Shown here: in pieces, positions 5,449-6,369 of the stretch
How the letters are laid out: each line of letters begins with the position of its first letter
Numbering within the stretch: position 1 is the stretch's first letter
NCBI GenBank assembly: GCA_003250135.1
Contig: QKHF01000226.1
Coordinates: 1 to 6,369 of the forward strand
Source of the DNA: Paracoccaceae bacterium
GTDB lineage: Bacteria; Pseudomonadota; Alphaproteobacteria; Rhodobacterales; Rhodobacteraceae
Reading direction: 5' to 3'
Length of the DNA: 6,369 nucleotides
Notes under the pieces: model-generated
What the model was told of the DNA's origin: nothing
Databases searched by the model: none
What the model saw: the letters and a program-made list of their open reading frames with translations, nothing else
Program-made: the position numbers and the translations under genes

Positions 5449-6252
5449 ATGACCGGATTGATGAGCGGAAAGCGTGGGCTGGTGATGGGGGTGGCCAACA
5501 ACCACTCCATCGCCTGGGGCATCGCCAAAATGCTGCACGAGCATGGCGCGGAGATGGCCTTCACCTATCAGGGCGAAGCCTTCGGCAAGCGCGTGCAGCC
5601 TCTGGCCGACAGCGTCGGCGCCACCCATCTCCTGCCCGCCGACGTCACCGATGAGAACAGCCTCAATACGGTCGTCGACACGCTGGCCAAGGACTGGGGC
5701 AAGGTGGACTTTCTGGTCCACGCCATCGCCTATTCCGACAAGGACGAGCTGATGGGCCGCTATGCGGACACCACCCGTCAGAACTTCCTCCGCTCGATGG
5801 AGATTTCCTGCTTCTCGCTTGTCGATCTCTCGCGCCGCATCGCGCCGCTGATGACCGATGGCGGCTCCATCGTCACGCTGACCTATCTGGGCGCGCAGCG
5901 GGTGATGCCGAACTACAACGTCATGGGCGTCGCCAAGGCCGCGCTAGAGGCGAGCGTGCGGTATCTCGCGAACGACCTTGGCCCGGACAAGATCCGCGTC
6001 AACGCCATCAGCCCGGGCCCGATGCGCACGCTGGCGGGCTCCGCCATCACCGGCGCGCGCCGCGTGTTCAACACGACCGAGGCGAACGCGCCGCTTCGCG
6101 CCAATGCGGCGCTGGAGCATGTCGGCGGCGCCGGTCTTTACCTGCTGTCGGATCTCGGCGCCTCGACCACCGGCGAGGTGCTGTTCGTCGATGGCGGTTA
6201 TCACGCCATCGGCATGCCACAGCTTGAGAATCTGCCGAAAGTCGAAAGCTGA
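5449..6252 (+). CDS. fabI: Enoyl-ACP reductase (NADH-dependent)
   Basis: Reduces trans-2-enoyl-ACP to acyl-ACP, the last step of each fatty acid elongation cycle, and is the classical triclosan and isoniazid-class target family. It is an atypical short-chain dehydrogenase with the FabI cofactor motif GVANNHSIAWGIA (14-26), DVT (65-67), HAIAYSDKDEL (91-101) and the catalytic Tyr156-x6-Lys163 with Tyr146 (TYLGAQRVMPNYNVMGVAK, 145-163). The end GEVLFVDGGYHAIGM (242-256) is typical. From ATG at 5449 it is 267 residues, and Tyr146, Tyr156 and Lys163 match E. coli numbering exactly. A GTG at 5440 overlaps the fabB stop as GTGA and would add three residues, so it remains possible; a third in-frame ATG is at 5461. 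With the 5449 start the gap to fabB is 5 bases, so the two genes are surely cotranscribed. The drug-site glycine of E. coli (Gly93) corresponds to Ala94 here. Confidence 0.95.
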   Translation: MTGLMSGKRGLVMGVANNHSIAWGIAKMLHEHGAEMAFTYQGEAFGKRVQPLADSVGATHLLPADVTDENSLNTVVDTLAKDWGKVDFLVHAIAYSDKDELMGRYADTTRQNFLRSMEISCFSLVDLSRRIAPLMTDGGSIVTLTYLGAQRVMPNYNVMGVAKAALEASVRYLANDLGPDKIRVNAISPGPMRTLAGSAITGARRVFNTTEANAPLRANAALEHVGGAGLYLLSDLGASTTGEVLFVDGGYHAIGMPQLENLPKVES

Positions 6253-6261
6253 CGCGACGCC

Positions 6262-6369
6262 CTAGCGCGCCGCCTTGTGGCGCGCGCGGAAGGCGGCGAA
6301 GATCCCGGCGCCCACGATCAGCGCGGCGCCGGCGACCGTCGGCGCATCCATCGTTTCGCTAAAGACCAC
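6262..6369 (-). CDS. C-terminal fragment of a probable EamA/DMT-family membrane transporter (partial)
   Basis: Only the last 35 codons are present; the gene runs off the right edge. Reading the minus strand from the edge gives VVFSETMDAPTVAGAALIVG, then AGIFAAFRARHKAAR and a TAG stop (6262-6264). The pattern is an acidic FxE, a short polar turn, a hydrophobic helix (about residues 12-26 of the fragment) with GAALIVGAG, and a short Arg/Lys-rich tail. This closely resembles the last transmembrane segment of EamA-domain drug/metabolite transporters, where an F-x-E loop precedes GAALIxxG. The basic tail would face the cytoplasm by the positive-inside rule. The fragment is too short to say more about substrate. 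It is convergent with fabI, with a 9-base gap between the stops. Confidence 0.6.
   Translation of the reverse strand: MVFSETMDAPTVAGAALIVGAGIFAAFRARHKAAR
6265..6285. terminator. GC-rich hairpin just downstream of fabI
   Basis: GCGCGCC (6265-6271) and GGCGCGC (6279-6285) form a perfect 7-bp stem, extendable by a G-T and a C-G pair to a 3-base loop. It begins 12 bases past the fabI stop and lies within the last codons of the convergent gene. It has no following T-run, so terminator function is tentative. Part of it could simply reflect Arg/Ala codons in GC-rich coding DNA. Confidence 0.3.

Overview
The window reads as ordinary chromosomal housekeeping DNA from a high-GC alphaproteobacterium, most likely the Rhodobacterales/Rhodobacteraceae. 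The main reasons are an Irr-type Fur-family regulator lying divergently next to a complete fabA-fabB-fabI cluster, dense GC-rich codon use, and protein features typical of that group, such as a small secreted SH3-domain protein. No rRNA or tRNA gene, mobile element, CRISPR array or prophage is visible, and no stretch longer than about 215 bases lacks a gene.

Layout from left to right. (1) 15-1246, plus strand: dut (dUTPase) and a MoeB/ThiF-type adenylyltransferase, translationally coupled by a 4-base ATGA overlap. (2) 1259-2254, minus strand: a D-2-hydroxyacid dehydrogenase of the glyoxylate/hydroxypyruvate reductase type, convergent with moeB across a 12-base gap and a perfect 8-bp hairpin. 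(3) 2354-2971, plus strand: a secreted protein with two bacterial SH3-like domains, divergent from the dehydrogenase; the 99-base region between them holds a short palindrome. (4) 2988-3425, minus strand: the Irr regulator, convergent with the SH3 gene. (5) 3426-3637: a divergent control region containing two inverted repeats. (6) 3638-6252, plus strand: fabA, fabB and fabI. (7) 6262-6369, minus strand: the last 35 codons of what looks like an EamA/DMT-family transporter, cut by the window edge.

The functional core is the fab cluster. FabA dehydrates beta-hydroxyacyl-ACP and isomerises the C10 trans-2-enoyl-ACP to cis-3; FabB elongates the cis product; FabI reduces trans-2-enoyl-ACP. Together these account for anaerobic-type unsaturated fatty acid synthesis. 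The divergent Irr gene suggests, but does not prove, a link between iron/haem status and membrane lipid synthesis. The most notable unexplained signal is a 26-base inverted repeat with perfect 8-base arms between irr and fabA, a good candidate operator for the fab genes. I did not find an undescribed multi-gene system here; the findings concern regulatory DNA and details of known families.
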